Shown piece after piece: positions 35,205-47,040 of a stretch of DNA of 64,000 bases. The notes beneath the pieces were generated by a model. That model worked only from the letters and a program-made list of their open reading frames with translations. It did no database searches and was not told where the DNA came from. A program made the translations under genes and the position numbers. The first letter of the stretch is position 1. Every line of letters starts with the position of its first letter. Source of the stretch: Chlorocebus sabaeus (Eukaryota; Chordata; Mammalia; Primates; Cercopithecidae); NCBI RefSeq assembly GCF_047675955.1, contig NC_132914.1, positions 129,496,163 to 129,560,162 on the forward strand, written 5' to 3'.

Positions 35205-35775
35205 TCATAACCAACTCACTCGAGATAACTAACTCACTCCCAGGATAACCAAGCCACTCCCAAGATAACCAACTCACTCCCATGATAACCGACTCACTCC
35301 TACAATAACCAGCTCACTCCTGAGACAACCGGGCCAATTCCACTAAGCGACTCACTCTCATAATAACCAACTCACTCCCAAGAAAACTAACTCACTTCTG
35401 AGAAAACCGACTCCCAAGATGACCAGCTCACTCCCGAGACAACCAATTCCCTCCCATGATAACCAACTCACTCCTGAGATAACCAAGCCATTCCCAAGAC
35501 ACCTAGCCCACTCCTGAGATAACTAACCCAGTCTCATAATGGCCAACCCATTCTTGTGATAACTAACTCATTCCCAAGGTAACCCACTCCCAAGTTAACT
35601 AACCCACTCCCATGATAACCATTGCACTCCAGAGCTAACCAAGCCACTCCTGAGATAACCCCCTCCCATGATAACTAACCTGCTCCCACCATACCTAACC
35701 CACCCACTCCTGAGATAACCCACCCACTCCTGAGATAAGCCACTCCCATAACTAACCCATTCTCACATTAAGGGC
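35205..35775. repeat. Minisatellite, about 20-24-bp unit, about 24 copies
   Basis: The unit is ACTCACTCCCAAGATAACCA with variants TGAGATAACC, CATGATAACC and CTCATAATAACC. It starts within about 20 bases of the end of the preceding, unrelated array. Copies are more diverged than in the neighbour, so it is probably older. Confidence 0.93.
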
Positions 35776-35899
35776 ATTAGCCCCTTGGAGAGGGCAGAGC
35801 CCCGCAGACGCCTCTCAATGCCGTGGTGGGGGTGAAGCTTCCCACGCGGGGGCAACTGGCAACGCATTCACAGCACAGCACTGACCGTGTTCCTCGTGC

Positions 35900-36030
35900 A
35901 GGCGTTGCACGAGCTTTGCCTCCTTTAATGCCCAGGGTTCCCTCCAAGCCAGGTGCTTTTGTCACCCCCATGAAACTGATGAGACTACTGAGGCTGAAGG
36001 TTGGGCCCATGGCCAGGGGGCAGTGAGCCC
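35900..36030 (-). mobile_element. MIR-like fragment
   Basis: CCCCCATGAAACTGATGAGA, CTACTGAGGCTGAAGG and the following Gly-rich tail resemble MIR in reverse orientation. Confidence 0.45.
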
Positions 36031-36488
36031 CAGCCACACTCCGCCACAGTGCTCTGAACTGCAAAGCTCTCAGAGGGTGTCCCGGGGGACCGAGAAAGGC
36101 ACCGCCCCTGTATCGTGTCAGGCAAAGGCGTTAAATAAACAGCCACTAAACCATGGTCACACCCCTTTCAGGAGAGGAAGGGCATCCTCTCCCAAGGAAG
36201 CAGGTGACGGTGCCCACCTGGCCTTGGGGACCACGGCTGTGCTTCACTCTGCGCCCCGCTTCACAGATGGAAGTGTTGCTGCGGTGGGCACGTGAGAACC
36301 ATCCAACGAGAACCACACAGGAGTTTCTGGGCCAAACCAAGGTGCCAGCTGGACACTTCTCCTCCAGGGCACGTAAAGGGTCTCCATCCATGGGGCTGTC
36401 CCATCGCTAGCCCCTGCCCCTCCCAATTCCGCCTGGAGGTTGGGATGGCTGTGCGAACATTCACCACCGGCACCCAGGAGGACTGCCT

Positions 36489-36636
36489 GGTGGCCACGGG
36501 GAAGGAACATGCCGTGTGGACACATTCAGATTGAACCTGGTGGCCACGGGGAAGGAACATGCCGTGTGGACACATTCAGATTGAACCTGGTGGCCACGGG
36601 GAAGGAACATGTCGTGTGGACACATTCAGATTGAAC
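36489..36636. repeat. Minisatellite, 50-bp unit, 3 copies
   Basis: GGTGGCCACGGGGAAGGAAC then ATGCCGTGTGGACACATTCA then GATTGAACCT occurs at 36489, 36539 and 36589. Copies differ at about one base, so the expansion is young. Confidence 0.97.
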
Positions 36637-38350
36637 CAGCCCTCAGAGGAGGGACCTGGGGCCCCACTCGGTGGCCGGAGAGGAAGGCCAACCCCTCCCT
36701 GGCAAATGCAGCCTCACCGCTGCCCTGCATGACTTTGGACAGGGCAGGTGATTTGGATGCGGCTCCAGGGGCGCACGGAACATTCGTGTGCCACCTTCAA
36801 GATGGAGGGGTCTGCATTTTGCCTTTTGCCTCCACATAAAGTTACGGCCACAGATGCCTTCTGTGCCGTCACAGGTAGAATTCAATTGCAGTCATAGCAA
36901 TGACCTTCCAACCACCAGGAAACATCCATCAGACGGCAGAGTCCACAGAAACGACTGCCTGACACCCCTGAGAGCTCACGCGTTTATCACTTATTTATTA
37001 ATTACATATTTAGGATTGCTTATTTCAGAAATTGAACCACTGCGTCAAAGATAGAGAAATTTCACGAACCTTGGTGCCAAGTCACTTTCCAGAAGGTTTA
37101 GATTAGTTTTGTTTCACTGCCAGCAATATATGCTTCCACTGCTTTAATTAGAAAGTGCATCACTTCTGATTGGAAAAGTCATAAATGCTTCCGGTAGAAA
37201 ATTCTACACACACAGACACACACACACACACACTCATGCACACAGGATCACCTGGGGTCTCATGCTGCAGGGAAAACCAATATCAGTATTTTCGCGCTCC
37301 ATATTATTTTATAAGATCACGTGAACCTCCTCGGCGCAGCTCCATCCACGTATCTGGTGTCTGCCGCCTGCGTTCTGCTGTTATCACTGCGTCTTGAGTA
37401 TTTTCCCACGTCACTAAAAATTCTTCATAAACATAACTTTTGATGGCTGCAAACATAAAATGTCAGTTTGTAGCTGCGCCATTTATTCCTCCATCCAGTA
37501 GCAAAACTCACGGAGCTTCCGCTAAATCCCAAGAGCCGCCTGGGCCGGGGAGCCCCAGGTGGCCCCGGTGAACACAGCACACACCTGCCTGCCCCTCAGA
37601 GCTCATGCACACAGATGAGCAGGTGCCAGCCCAGGGCAGCGGCTTCCTTGCAGGTGCGGCCAGAGGCAGGGGCAGGGTCCCCACGAGGAGGAGTCTGAGG
37701 GGAGAGAAAGGCCAGGAGGGCAGGAAGGTGTCCTGCGAGTGGCTGCGTGTGCAGGTCGGGGCTGTGGGGGCAGACAGGGGACGATGGGACAGGGTGAGAG
37801 CTTTCTGTGCCGACTGGGATCTTGCTTTGAGCTTTGTAGGAAGTGGGAGTGCAGAGGAGCTTTGAGCTGAGGCGGAGAGACGAGGGTGGGCACAGCGGCC
37901 AGGCTTTCTACGCAGATAAACCACTCCGGTGACCATCCATGGGGGGACGAGGGTGGAACCCAGGGGCCTGTGCAGAGTCCAACGTTCTGATCAGCCCGGG
38001 GGCGAGATGGCATGTGGACATCGACGACTCGGTTTCCCACCCTCTGTCTGTCTGTCTCTCTCCGGACAGCCTCCCTGTGTATTTCAGGACTAGCCATCCC
38101 CATGCACACTGTGGCTGTCACCCCTGTGGCCTTCACCCAGCAGTCCCTGTCAGACCCTCCACCGCTGGGATGCAGTGATTGCCTGAGGCTGGGCCAGCGC
38201 CCTGAGTGGATTCATCTCCAGGAGAGAGGCCCCCACCCCAGGCATCTTGAGCAGCACAGATCACCAGGGCATCTTCGTCTAACATGAGAGGCAGCTGCTC
38301 AGAATCCGCCACGAAAAACGGAAGCAGAGGAGAGATGAGAAGCAGCACCC

Positions 38351-38615
38351 TTGCCCAGGCACACCCTCGCCTGGGCACACCCTCGCCTGGGCACACCCTC
38401 GCCCAGGCACACCTCCACCCGGGCACACCCTCGCCCAGGCACACCTCCGCCCAGGCACACCCTCGTCCGGGCACACCTCCGCCCAGGTACACCCTCACCC
38501 AGGCACACCCTCGCCCAGGCACACCTCCGCCCGGGCACACCCTCACCTGGGCACACCCTCGCCCAGGCACACCCTCACCTGGGCACACCCTTGCCTGGGC
38601 ACAGCCTTGCCTGGG
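38351..38615. repeat. Minisatellite, 15-17-bp unit, about 17 copies
   Basis: The unit CCTCGCCCAGGCACAC mixes with ACCTCCGCCCAGGCAC. The gene-strand reading gives GEGVPGRRCAW-like frames, which are not genes. Confidence 0.96.
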
Positions 38616-39639
38616 TGGCCTCCTGGAGCTCAATTTGGGGGGTGTTTGGGCTCAGTGGGCCCTGAGGGGGGAGCCAGGGAGCCCCTGCGGTGGAGGGTGC
38701 GGCCCAGGTGCCGATGTGGGGCTCCTCACAGCACTGGGTGATGGGGACCAGCAGTCCTGGGTGGGGCTTGGGTCCGAAGGAGCTGAGTCAGGGCTGGCAG
38801 CACAGCCTTTAGGATGGCGGCTCTCACAGTGGCACCTGGGCCGGGGGGCCCACCCTCAGGACAGGGGGACTCACGGCGGGGCCCACACTCAAGACAATGG
38901 CTCCCACCCTCAGGACAGCAGTGTCCACCTCACCTGGGAGCCTGTGGGGACCACACATTCTTGAGACCCTCCCCAAACCCGCCGAGTCAGAACCCCTGGG
39001 GTGCTGGTGCTTGTTCTAACCAGGCCTCCAGGGGACTCCCACACAGGCAGCACTGGAAGCGGCCATCTCAGGTCAGCGGATGAAGCCCGTCCATACCGGA
39101 ACCACCTGGAGAGTCTGAGGGCGCCGGCGCCTGCCTGCGCCTCCCCCACGGAGTTGACGTAACTGCCGGGGCGTGGCCTGGACACTGGACGTCTAAACCA
39201 TCCCCAGGTGACTCTCAAGTGCAGAGCAATGGGAGCTGCTGTCTGGGATGGCGAGGAGTCGGCCTGGCTCTAGGCCCTGGCCAGGAGGTGGCCCACTCAG
39301 GGGCATCCCGGAGCCGTGCAGACGCCTGTTGGGGGTGGCCCTCCCAGGGTCTAGGGGCCAAGGTCCAGGCGGGTGGGCAGAGCGGGTGTCCAGACTGTGG
39401 ACAACAAGTTCTTAGGGAAAAGTGGTCGGACATAGTGGCTTGGAGGACACAGCCGCGTCTCCAGGCCTTTCTGGGTCCCCCTACCCGCCCCAGCGCTGCC
39501 GACGGAGTGCCATGGGGCACCCACTTTCCCCAGGACATTCTCCACGCCTTCGTCCCTGCTCAGAGCCAGGGACACCGCTTGGTTTTGGAGGCAGTGATTT
39601 GACTTGTGAGAGGAAAAGCAGCTTCCTTTTGAGATTCAG

Positions 39640-39850
39640 GGCTGAACACAAGGCTTCCTCCCCCTCATTCATCATCACTGTGGTAATTGGAAAAGATGGC
39701 TCACTTCCGACCACGGCTGCCGAGTGCCCATGGTCATTCTGCTTTTATGGAATCATCATTTGAAGTTCCTTTCTCATGACCTGAGGGAACGCACTTTTCT
39801 AATTATAGGAGATAATTTGGAAGACGATCACAGGGGAGGAAACGGCCGTC
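39640..39850. promoter_or_regulatory. AT-rich non-repeat island with TAATT cores
   Basis: TGGTAATTGGAAAAGATGG, GGAATCATCATTTGAAG and CTAATTATAGGAGATAATTT occur in otherwise GC-rich unique DNA. It could be a conserved enhancer-type element. Conservation is untested. Confidence 0.28.
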
Positions 39851-40441
39851 TGGGAGTGTGGCGGGGAAAGCGATTTCCTCGGGGGCTGACTCCGTTTGTG
39901 AGCAGATGGGCAGGCGGGGGTGGTCTGGGCTGTGAGGGGACCTGTGCCTGCTTCTCAGCCACCTCCTCTCAACGGACCCTGAGGAAAACAGGGAAGTTGA
40001 AGGATGAATAGATTGTCACTTGGCGTGTGTGTCTGGGGCAACGGGGAGTGGTGGGGACTGCGGCTCAGACCCACGGATTACTGCCACCCAGGGACTCAGG
40101 TCCAGAGATGCCAGATCTTCTAAAATTCCAACAGGAGGTGCCGGTGTACAGATTTCTGTCTCTATATGTCAGCAATGAATTCATGTTTTGGAAGAAATGG
40201 CATTAGGTTAACAAATACACACTGGGTCTGTCTATATCTGTTAATCGGGCAGGACAGGTGTGGTGGGACACATAACAGATCCCAAAGGCATCAGGCTCTG
40301 ATGTCTGGAACCCACGAGTCTGTCACTTTCCATGGTCAAGGGACTTCACAGATATGATTAAGTTAGGGGCCCTGAGACAGAGGGTGCCCTTGCACCCAGG
40401 TGTACCCTGAATGCAATCACCAGTGTTTATAAGAGAGAAGT

Positions 40442-40745
40442 GGGCCAGGCACAGTGGCTCACACCTGTAATGCCAGCACTGTGGGAGGCCGAGGCAGGTG
40501 GATCACGAGGTCAGGAGTTCGAGACCAGCCTGGCCAACATGATGAACCCTCATCTCTACTAAAAAAAATTCAAAAATGAGCTGGGTGTGGTGGTGAGTGC
40601 CTGTAATCCCAGCTACTCAGGAGGCCGAGGCAGGAGAGTCGCTTTAACCCTGGAGGCAGAGGTTGCAGTGAGCTGAGATCGCGCTACTGCACTCCAGTCT
40701 GGGTGACAGAGTGAGACTCTGTCTCAAAACAAACAAACAAAAACA
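40442..40745 (+). mobile_element. AluS-type SINE inside LTR
   Basis: A full Alu with tail AAACAAACAAACAAAAACAA. Flanks TTATAAGAGAGAAG on the left and TTATGAGAGAGAAT on the right are a diverged target-site duplication. Confidence 0.95.
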
Positions 40746-40768
40746 AGTGTCTTATGAGAGAGAATTGG

Positions 40769-41195
40769 GCCAGGCACAGTGGGTCACAGCTGTAACCCCA
40801 GAACATTGTGAGGCTGAGGCAGGAGAATCACTTGAGCCCAGGAGTCTGAGACCAGCCTGGCCAACACGGTGAAACTCCATCTCTACTAAAAACACAAAAA
40901 TTACCCTGGTGTGGTGGTGGCCACTTGTAAGCCCAGCTACTTGTGAGGCTGAGGCAGGAGAATCACTTGAGCCCAGGAGTTTGAGACCAGCCTGGCCAAC
41001 AAGGTGAAACTCCATCTCTACTAAAAACACAAAAATTACCCTGGTGTGGTGGTGGCCACTTGTAAGCCCAGCTACTTGGGAGGCTGAGGCAGGAGAATCA
41101 CTTGACCTTAGGAGGCTGAGGCTGCAGTGAGCTGAGATCGCACCACTGCACCGTAGCCTGGGCAACAGAGTCAGACCCTGTCTCACACACAAAAA
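40769..41195 (+). mobile_element. Trimeric Alu (extra 135-bp arm)
   Basis: GAGGCTGAGGCAGGAGAATC occurs at about 40810, 40945 and 41080, each 135 bases apart, and about 135 bp is duplicated almost exactly (CCTGGTGTGGTGGTGGCCAC in both). The element thus has three arms in place of two. Confidence 0.93.
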
Positions 41196-42423
41196 AGTAA
41201 AAGGCACGTGGAGGGAGATTTGATGCAGACAGAAGAGGAAACAGCTGCGTGTGATGGAGGCAGAGGGTGCAGCAATGTGGCCAAGGACGCCTGGAGCCCC
41301 CGGAGCTGGGAGGGAAGGACAGACCCTCCCTGCAGCCTCTGGAGGCTGCACAGCCCTGTCCGTAGCTCGGCGGTAGCTCAGTGAAATCCACTTTGGGCGT
41401 TTGGGTGCCGCAGCTATGAGAGAAGAAATGTATGTTTTTAGGCCCCATCTGTGGTGATCTGTGACAGCAGCCCCAGGAAAATAATATAGGAGGCTAAGCT
41501 GGTACAGCAAGCAGACCCCTAAACACCCTGCCCTGGGCCGACGCTCCCTTGCTGGGTGCTGCTGCCCATTCTGTTTGCTGGTCTCGTTCCAGCAGCCCCC
41601 AGGCAGTGCCTGCCCCTCGCGGGTTCCTAGACACTTCTAAAGGCAGGGGAGGCCTTGTGGGATGTGGGGCAGCCCCACGAAAGCAGGGCAGGCCGGGGAG
41701 GCAAGGCGGGGTGGGAGGGACCCTCGACCACTAGGGTTGAGACAAAGAGAGGGGCCCGGGACCCGCCTGGTACCTCGGAGTGCCCGTCCTGTAATCCTCA
41801 CACTGCCCATGATGTCAGCGCCATGCTGTCCCCATTGCATAGACAGTGAGGCTCACCGCGGCCACACAGACCTGCCAGGCTGCGGTTCCTGGGCCCTTCC
41901 GAGCTTCGTGTGCACAGGCCGTCCTCATGCCTCATCCGCGGGGCTTGGGATGGCCACACTGTTCCCCCTGTGCCCGAGGAGGCAGGAGGTGGCCGTGGAG
42001 CAGGGGTGAGCTGGTGCCCGGGAGGACGCTGCTGGCCCCACCTCTCTGCCCCCAACCAGGGAGGTTCCTAGAGCCCCTGTTTACGGCCCTGCAGGGTGGT
42101 GGGCAGAAGCTGGCCCCGCCCATTCAGCCCACGTCCACCGGGCCGAAGGCGTGTCTGTCCCACGTGACACTCTCAGAATCCTGAGTTTTGCCAACATTGA
42201 AACCCTGTAGATTTCACCTGAAACCCTGGAGCTCCCGCTTCCTCGGGAGGATCCAGCAATCTGACAGCCCGGATCTGCCACGCATGTCAGAGATGGGCTG
42301 GAGTGGATCATGGCCCCCAGGACAGCCACGGCTGACTGGCCCCACACCTCTAGCTGCCCGTGGGACTCACGCAGCCGTCCTGGAGGTCAAGGGATCGTGC
42401 CCCAGTTCAGATGAATGGAGCGG

Positions 42424-42835
42424 GATGGTGGGTTGAATGAGGGCCCCAAAAGCTACCTCCACTCTGAACCTGTGGGTGTGGGAATAAGGTCTTTCCAGGT
42501 ATAATTAAGTTAAGGATTTCAAGATGAGGTCATCCTGGACTCGGGGCAGGAGGGTAAATCCAGTAAGAAGCATGCTGATTAGACAATGAGAGGGCTCAGA
42601 TAGTCACAGGCAGAGAAGAGAGGCCACGTGATGTCAGAGGCAGAGACGACGCCACGACTGCCCGGAGCCCCCCAAGTGGGACAGGCCTGCAGCAGACCTA
42701 GGCCCCCAGGGGAGCTGGCCCTGCCGGCACCGTGACTTTGGACTTCCGGCCTCCAGAACAGAGACAGAGTAAGTCTCCGTTGTGTACAGCCACCCAGTCT
42801 GTGGTCAGTGTTACAGCAGCACCAGGAGTCCCACA
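42424..42835 (+). mobile_element. MaLR (MLT1-like) LTR
   Basis: GGTTGAATGAGGGCCCCAAA, AAGGTCTTTCCAGGTATAAT, CAAGATGAGGTCATCCTGG, GGCACCGTGACTTTGGACTT, CCGGCCTCCAGAACAGAGA and ACAGCCACCCAGTCTGTGGT are in LTR order over almost full length. No internal retroviral sequence. Confidence 0.75.
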
Positions 42836-45099
42836 GAGGGCAGAGAAAGAGACCACGCGAGGAGGGCAGTTAGAGGGAAAGGGCCCAGCAGATGCCGGGG
42901 CCACCACCCATCCCCAGTCCCTCAGCAGCAGAACGATAGTTCGCTTGACGGCAGCGGGCACAGATGAGACCCCGGCCTCCCCGGGTGACCTCGCAGCGGA
43001 AGGTGGTGCCCGACTAACACCTAGTCCGTAAGATTCAAGTGGAATTTGTTGGGTGGAATGCCTGAGAAATATGTCTGAAACAGCAGACTGCTGGAATCTG
43101 AGGTTTTCGCTTTTTATCCACAGCGCTGTACTGTTTTATTGTGCCTGGAACCAGGACTCAATGCTCGGGGCTGGAGCAGCCAGTGTGTGACCCTGAGGCC
43201 GAATGCCTCCAGCAGAAAGGGAGGAGCTGGGATTCACATAGGGCTGGGCTTGTGAGGGTCCCACCAGCCCTCCAGGTTTTCCCAGCCACACCGCGGTTCT
43301 GCATTTCAGTCGGGGTCTGTAACACGCAGAAGTAAAGGAACTGAGGCATGCAAAGGCCGGTACTGTCAGAGGCTCCGAGTTCCCTCACCCAGAGGAGCCA
43401 GGGCCAAGTGCCAGGAGCGAGAGGGCACCCACATGAGGTCAGGCTGCCTCCCACCCAACAGCCCCACCCAGAAGGACGGTGCTGGCCGTCTCCTGGGGGC
43501 TGAGAGCGCTCCAGAAAGGCAGGCATCCCTGCCAGCTTCCTCTGGGTCCCTGCCCCCGAAGAGTCATTTCACACTTGGCTGCCTGCTCTCCCAGCACATG
43601 ATACCTGGGATATGTGGGCGGCTGTGATTTTCCAACTTGGAAGGAAGTGGGCTTTCACGCTCCCGGCTTCTCTTTGAGTCACGGATTTCCATCTGTCACA
43701 GCGACTGAAGCCAATATTCCAAGAGAGGAAACAGCACAAACTGAGAGGTGGCCAGGCACAAGATAATCAGGAGGAAGTGGCAGAGGGAGGGCACTGCTAG
43801 GAAGGTGGGAGCCACGTGGGAGCCACGCTGTGCTCCCACGCAAAGAGAAACTGGGCATGGCTGTGGCCCGAGGGAGGTGATCCCCAAACAGCCCAAACCC
43901 GGCTGTCCTGTTTTGGAGCCTCCGCCTGTCCACACCCATCCTTCAGGGCACCGGCTCTCCCTGGGCCCATGGCGCTGGCAGCCCAAGACAGGGACTCGGC
44001 CCCAGCTGAAGTTTCCCAGAACTGTGGCCTCTTCGAGCCAGACCAACCTGCCTCCCGCTGAAAAGCACTCAGAATGCTGGATTTAAACAACAACATCAAC
44101 TTCTAAAAAGCAATAAATACCTGACAAGATGGCAAGAAATTGCTAGGCCAAAAGTGAAGGGAAAACGGGAATCAGAGAAATGAGTGGGCCTGCAATTTGC
44201 TTTTTTCCTAAGGGGGTGTTCTGAATATTGTGACTTTGACATTTCAAAGAGGGAGAAAGGGGGAAGAAACCAGAGGTGCCAAATAGAAAATTCTCCCTCC
44301 ATAAACAGCGGTGAGGGTGAAGCACTGGGGGACTCGCCTTCAGGACGTGCAGCCTCGGCGTGGTCCAAGCAACCATCAAGACCTGAACTTGATGGAGGAG
44401 CAGTACGGGCAGGGACAGCACGGGCAGGGACAGCACAGGCAGCCTCCAGGAGCCTGGAGGAGCAAACAGAACCCTCTCCAGAGAGGAAAGCTTCCAGCCT
44501 AGGCCTTGGGTTATGCCTGCAAATCAATGTTCAACGACAACGACTAGCCTACAGTCAAACGTAACAAGGCACACAAGGAAAAGAAACACCGTGAGCAAGT
44601 GCCGGCAGAAAGAACAGAGGTGGACTCCAGACCAGGGCAGCTGCCATGGGACAGCGGGCCCTCCCTCCACCCTCAGATTCCGGGACACCAGCAGCCGCCA
44701 CCATGACCTTTGTCCAGCAAGCAGGACTCCACCCTGTTTGCAGTGGGGGAACCAGCAGCACCATCACCTTCCAGCACTCCAGGCCCCGTGTCCTTCACGT
44801 GTGTGCAACCTTGGCTGTCCACTTCAGGGAGTGTGGAGGGCAGAGGGGAGTGTGGAAGCTGCAGCAGGCAAAGCGTCCCACCAGCTCCCTTGTCCCTCTC
44901 TTTATCTCCACTATAAAAATGTAAACCGATTTAATGTGCCTGGCTATTAATTTTGATGATTACAAAGTGAAGATAAAAAGGAGAGACCCTGGTTTGCTTT
45001 TGTAGATGTCTCTCTCTCTCTCCCAGCTTCGATTTTATCCACTCTCTCCAAATACAACAGCTAATTTCATTACAGACCGGTCTGTTAAGATTCCCTGGG

Positions 45100-45290
45100 G
45101 ACCCAAACTAGTAACATACTGTCAATAGTGAAAAGACTGACTGCCCTTCCGAAACCATGAAGTCATGAATATTTTGCAGGACATGGCAATACCTGTAAAA
45201 TATATTCTCACTGAGACTAATATGGTGTTTGATAAATCTTCATACATAATACTTGTGTTCAACGAATATGAATATTTATGGGGCCAAAGC
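45100..45290. other. AT-rich unique island in intron 1
   Basis: About 190 bp with ATGAATATTTTGCAGGACAT, TGTAAAATATATTCTCAC and GAATATGAATATTTATGGGG. No repeat family recognised and no coding potential. It could be a regulatory element or simply AT-rich DNA. Confidence 0.25.
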
Positions 45291-46097
45291 AAGGGAGATG
45301 GGGAATGACTGGAAGGATCTGGCGGGAAGGATTTCCTGGCCCTCTGCTTCCCTTTGGAAAGCATGCAGGGCTCCGGAACATCCCGTGGCTGCTCTGTGCA
45401 GCAATAAATGCCAACCTGACCCAGGTTTGGGTTTAAGGGCGGCTGGAGCAAGGATGAGGGACATTTGGGTGCCCCATCCCCTTGGCGGCCACCTCTGAGA
45501 GAAGCTGCAGAGAGGAGCAGAGTGGACGGGCCCCCACCCCTCCCCGCGCCCATGCTGTCCTTTGATGGTGCACGTGCCTGGGTCAGCTCTCTGCTCAAAC
45601 CCTGACTCTGGAATCTCCTGGAAATGCCCGTCCTTTGGACACAGCCCCGCCTTGAGGGTCACAGACAGGAGGAGACCTCAGGAACCCACACACGGAGGAC
45701 GGGAGGGGAAACTGGCCCTGCCCCTGGTGAAGCCCTCAGTGGAGTCCAGGGCATCTGGCTTTCCCTCAGCCGCTTGCTTAAGGGGATCCTGCCCTGAACC
45801 CCTGTTGTCAGGGGGCAGCAGAGGCTCCATGTCTGCTCCCAAGGTTGATCCCCTTCTGCCGGGGCCCAGGTCAAAGATGAGGTTGTCAGTCCAGCGCTTG
45901 TGTCAGTCTGGGCTGCTCAACAACACATGGATGCACTGGGACCCAACCTGCCTTCCTGGTCTTCTCTCCTAGTCCAGCACTCCAGACACTGTCCCTCCTG
46001 GTCCAGCGGTCCAGACACAGTCCCTCCTGGTCCAGCATTCCAGATACTGTCTTCCCTTTCTCAATGCTTGGCTGTCCTCACTCTATAGAGTCTCCTC

Positions 46098-46400
46098 CTA
46101 TATTTATTCATCCTCCACTCATCCACCCGCCCATCCATCCACCCACCCATCCATCCACACATCCACCCATCCATCCATTCACCCAGCTACCCATCCACCC
46201 ACTCATCCATCCACCTGCCTCCTCATCCATTCATCCATCCACCCATTCACCCACAAATCCATCCACCCACCCACCCATACATACATCCACCCATCCATCC
46301 ATTCACCCCCCAACTCATCCATCCACACATCCACCCATCCATTCTTATACCCACCTACCCATCTGCCCACTCATCATCCACCCATCTGCCTGCCCATCCA
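46098..46400. repeat. (CATC)n / (CCAT)n tetranucleotide repeat
   Basis: About 300 bp of CATCCATCCACCCACCCATC-type sequence with interruptions. The open frames (IHPPTHPSTH) are artefacts. Confidence 0.97.
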
Positions 46401-46879
46401 GTTGGATCGATTAGGACTCAGATCCATCCAACTCCGAATGTGCAGCTCAAAGATTCCTCTTCCATGAAGCTGTCCTGACCTTCCCCTTCAAAGCAATCCC
46501 TCTCCTGTGCCTTAGAGAGCAGACAGTGCAGGCTGCCCCCCCACCCCCCGCATGATTGTGAACTCCCAGGGGGCACCTGCTCGGGGCACTGGGCACACCC
46601 TGCTGGGCTCTGCATGGTAGGGCAGTCATCTGGTGAATGAAGTGTGAATCGGATCAAACCCTCTCCCCAGTGCCCCCTCCAGTTTCCCGTGGAAGCCGGG
46701 AGTTCATGCATCTCGGGCGGAGTGGAACTAGCTTCCGTGGGGTGGAGTCAGGCTAGAAGGTCGGGTGGACCTCGGATGGTGGAAAAGAGAAACCACAGTG
46801 GCCTTTGCCGAAGCAGCTCCCAGAGCTCCTCCCATCCAGCATCCTCATGACAGAGGTCTCCGCACGCTCCTCCCGTCCA

Positions 46880-47040
46880 GCGTCCTCACGACAGAAGTGA
46901 ATGCTGTTCTCACCCCATTTTACAGACGAGGAAGCTGAGGAGTGGGATGCTGGGCGGCCTGACAGAGGTGGCACAGGGGGAGGTGGTGGGGCCGGGCTCT
47001 GAGTCCAGGCGGCCCAGCACTCCAGCCACGTTTTAACCAC
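46880..47040 (-). mobile_element. MIR SINE
   Basis: CTCACCCCATTTTACAGACG then AGGAAGCTGAGGAGTGGG is a MIR 3' core in reverse orientation. Confidence 0.65.

Larger units (their letters stand above)
40285..41490 (+). mobile_element. MaLR-type LTR split by two Alu insertions
   Basis: The left part (40285-40441: ATGTCTGGAACCCACGAG, ACTTCACAGATATGATTAAG, GTTTATAAGAGAGAAG) and right part (about 41205-41490: GATGGAGGCAGAGGGTGCAG, CCTGGAGCCCCCGGAGCTGG, GACAGCAGCCCCAGGAAAAT) follow LTR order. The 770 bases between them are Alu sequence. Confidence 0.7.

Noticed and set aside
38133..38633. Cys/Gly-rich frame resembling a secreted repeat protein
   Set aside because: It is the minus-strand reading of a 15-17-bp minisatellite.
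46098..46400. CRISPR-like regular spacing in repeats
   Set aside because: This is a tetranucleotide microsatellite in a primate intron. No spacers of unique sequence exist here or in the other arrays.
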